A stretch of 7,675 nt of DNA from Candidatus Buchananbacteria bacterium (GTDB lineage: Bacteria; Patescibacteriota; Patescibacteriia; CAIXNZ01). Below are positions 6,313-7,675 of this stretch, one piece after another. The notes below the pieces were generated by a model. The model did no database searches and was not told where the DNA came from. It saw only the letters and a program-made list of their open reading frames with translations. Positions within the stretch are counted from its first letter, which is position 1. Each line of letters begins with the position of its first letter. The translations under genes were made by a program, and so were the position numbers. Location of the stretch: NCBI GenBank assembly GCA_030592165.1, contig JAUVKC010000050.1, forward strand, positions 1 through 7,675. Direction: 5' to 3'.

Positions 6313-6322
6313 ATTCCCGTAA

Positions 6323-6372
6323 CCTCAAAAACCGAAAAATCCATTGGCCAATGGATTCTTCAGTTTTTGGGG
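6323..6372. repeat. Long imperfect inverted repeat centred on a 20-bp perfect palindrome
   Basis: AATCCATTGGCCAATGGATT (6338-6357) is a perfect palindrome. Beyond one A-C mismatch, the arms continue as CCTCAAAAACCGAA (6323-6336) against TTCAGTTTTTGGGG (6359-6372), with one mismatch and one T-G wobble. The whole can form a roughly 24-bp stem. It starts 10 bases after the T-run of the preceding terminator. It has no T-run of its own, so it is not an ordinary terminator. It could be a small structured RNA, an RNA-stability element, a protein site or a dispersed palindromic repeat. Confidence 0.7.
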
Positions 6373-6440
6373 AACTTTCCTTCTTTTAAAAAAACTCTTA
6401 ACTTAGTAATTTTTTATTTTTAATTGTCAACATCCTCTTG

Positions 6441-6469
6441 TTTAATTTCAAGGCTAATTATGGTATAAT
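6441..6469 (+). promoter_or_regulatory. Extended -10 promoter for the solute-binding protein gene
   Basis: TGGTATAAT (TG at 6461-6462, TATAAT at 6464-6469) is a consensus extended -10. The -35 position at 17 bases is TTTAAT (6441-6446), a weak match. The start would be near 6476, giving a leader of about 40 bases to ATG 6516. The leader is A/T-rich and has no Shine-Dalgarno motif. Confidence 0.7.
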
Positions 6470-6515
6470 TTAAACAATAAATTTACTGATAATTCTCTCA
6501 AAAATTTAAAAAAAT

Positions 6516-7675
6516 ATGAGTAAAGCTAATAAATACAAAAAACTAGTAATAATCCTTTTTATTGCCGTACTTTTTATTACAACCGGAGCACAATGCGGAG
6601 CTCCTTCTGATCTTGCATTAGGCTCCCCCCGATCAGTGACTCTTAAATACTGGAAGGTTTGGGAAGATAAATCAAATATTGATAGTTTAATAAAACTTTA
6701 TTCACAACAACATCCACATGTGAAAATTGAATATCGTAATTTAACTATTGAGGAATTTGAAAAAGAACTTTTAAACGCGCTAGCTACTGATCGTGGTCCT
6801 GATATTTTTTCTATCCACACAACTTGGCTAAGAGATTATACTGATAAGATCCAAACCATGCCTACCCAAGTCACTATCCCCTACGCAATCCAACAAGGCA
6901 CAGTTAAAAAACAAACTTTCACTGAATATCGAACAAAAAGCACTTTAAATCTAAAAAATATTCAAGATCTATATCCTGATGTTGTTTTTGATAATCAATT
7001 AATTAACAATCAGGTTTATGGTCTGCCTTTAAATATTGACACTTTAGCTTTATATTATAACAAGGACTTATTAAATAATGCTGGCATTGTTGAACCACCA
7101 AAAACATGGCAGGAATTTAGTGATCAAATAGTAAAACTAACCAAACAAACTGCCCGGGGTGATATTGTTCAATCAGGTGCTGCTATCGGTACAGGTGACA
7201 ATGTTGCAGGTTCAGCTGATATATTACAATTACTAATGATGCAAAACGGCACAGCAATGACAGATTCAAGAAACAGAATTTCAATCGATAAGGTTCCAAA
7301 AGGTTTGAATATACATCCGGCATCTCAAGCTTTAAATTTTTATAATAGTTTTGCTTCACCAGCCAAACAAACTTATACCTGGAATGAAACAATGGATAAT
7401 TCTTTACAAGCATTTATGGCTGGTAAAACTGCTTTTTTCTTTGGCTATTCATATCATCTACCAACAATCAAAGCTCAGGCACCAAGTTTACGTTTTAAAA
7501 TAACTGAGGTACCACAAACAAGCACTGATGTTGCCAGAAAAGTTAATTTTGCTAATTATTGGATGGAAACTGTTTCAAAAAAAAGCAAACATCTTAATGA
7601 GGCCTGGGATTTTGTTTTGTTTATAACAACAGATCAAAAAGCTAATAAAACATATCTTGATAAAGCAAAGAGGCC
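6516..7675 (+). CDS. Extracellular solute-binding protein of an ABC transporter, family 1 type (3' end beyond window)
   Basis: The frame is open from ATG 6516 to the window edge: 386 codons with no stop; full-length relatives usually run somewhat over 400 residues. A basic N-terminus (KANKYKK) and hydrophobic stretch (10-22) form a signal sequence leading to TTGAQC, where C27 may be lipid-modified, although Q before the Cys is atypical for a lipobox. The mature part is a typical sugar-type binding protein: LKYWKVWED (43-51), a helix ending in QQHPHVKIEY, then TDRGPDIFSIHTTW (91-104), VYGLPLNIDTLALYYNKDLLNNAGI (167-191) followed by PKTWQEF, and AFMAGKTAFFFGYSY (299-313). Such proteins capture a solute, usually a sugar or oligosaccharide, outside the membrane for ABC permeases; the ligand cannot be read here. 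An in-frame TAA at 6507-6509 fixes the start. Permease genes would be expected downstream, outside the window. Confidence 0.92.
   Translation, partial: MSKANKYKKLVIILFIAVLFITTGAQCGAPSDLALGSPRSVTLKYWKVWEDKSNIDSLIKLYSQQHPHVKIEYRNLTIEEFEKELLNALATDRGPDIFSIHTTWLRDYTDKIQTMPTQVTIPYAIQQGTVKKQTFTEYRTKSTLNLKNIQDLYPDVVFDNQLINNQVYGLPLNIDTLALYYNKDLLNNAGIVEPPKTWQEFSDQIVKLTKQTARGDIVQSGAAIGTGDNVAGSADILQLLMMQNGTAMTDSRNRISIDKVPKGLNIHPASQALNFYNSFASPAKQTYTWNETMDNSLQAFMAGKTAFFFGYSYHLPTIKAQAPSLRFKITEVPQTSTDVARKVNFANYWMETVSKKSKHLNEAWDFVLFITTDQKANKTYLDKAKR

Noticed and set aside
7183..7413. 76-codon minus-strand frame
   Set aside because: Antisense within the solute-binding protein gene, with no independent support.
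1..7675. Alternative genetic code (TGA as Gly, as in some CPR lineages)
   Set aside because: All long frames stay intact under the standard bacterial code and close at TAA, with no in-frame TGA seen.
1..7675. tRNA, rRNA, insertion sequence or prophage genes
   Set aside because: I found no cloverleaf, conserved rRNA segment, transposase motif or phage structural gene. The amidase has an export signal and surface modules, unlike a phage endolysin.

Overview
The window is AT-rich, gene-dense bacterial DNA that uses the ordinary bacterial code. TGG is used for Trp, and no in-frame TGA interrupts the long frames, so the TGA=Gly code is not in use. Gene content, composition and style (large secreted proteins built from a catalytic domain plus Ig-like modules, and A-rich leaders without Shine-Dalgarno motifs) suggest an uncultured Patescibacteria/CPR-type bacterium, perhaps of the Parcubacteria side. 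That placement is inference from style; no marker gene is present.

Layout: (1) bases 3-65 appear to be the last codons of a plus-strand gene, followed by a strong hairpin terminator (82-121) that also ends the converging gene. (2) 134-1954, minus strand: membrane-anchored SpoIID/LytB-type protein with an N-terminal Ig-like domain, a cysteine-containing spacer and a C-terminal SpoIID domain. (3) 1955-2280: divergent control region with a near-consensus minus-strand promoter, a 16-bp palindrome and a weaker plus-strand promoter. (4) 2281-3708, plus: Wzx/MOP-family polysaccharide flippase. (5) 3709-3973: control region with a repeated 19-base palindromic element, a near-consensus promoter, a second possible promoter and a cluster of ACAAAT/ATTTGT repeats. 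(6) 3974-6277, plus: secreted PGRP/Amidase_2 N-acetylmuramoyl-L-alanine amidase with an N-terminal beta-sandwich-like region and three C-terminal Ig-like modules. (7) 6278-6515: terminator, a second long inverted repeat and a promoter. (8) 6516 to the window end, plus: the first 386 residues of an ABC-transporter solute-binding protein.

The theme is the cell envelope. The most interesting reading is that the amidase and the SpoIID protein are partners. The amidase would strip stem peptides from peptidoglycan, and SpoIID-type lytic transglycosylases are known to cleave such denuded glycans (SpoIIP/SpoIID in sporulating Firmicutes). Here both proteins also carry a similar accessory Ig-like module with an F-K-N core, which could place them on the same surface target. 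The flippase between them points to surface-glycan export. Each gene appears to have its own promoter, and all four proposed promoters carry a TGN extended -10.
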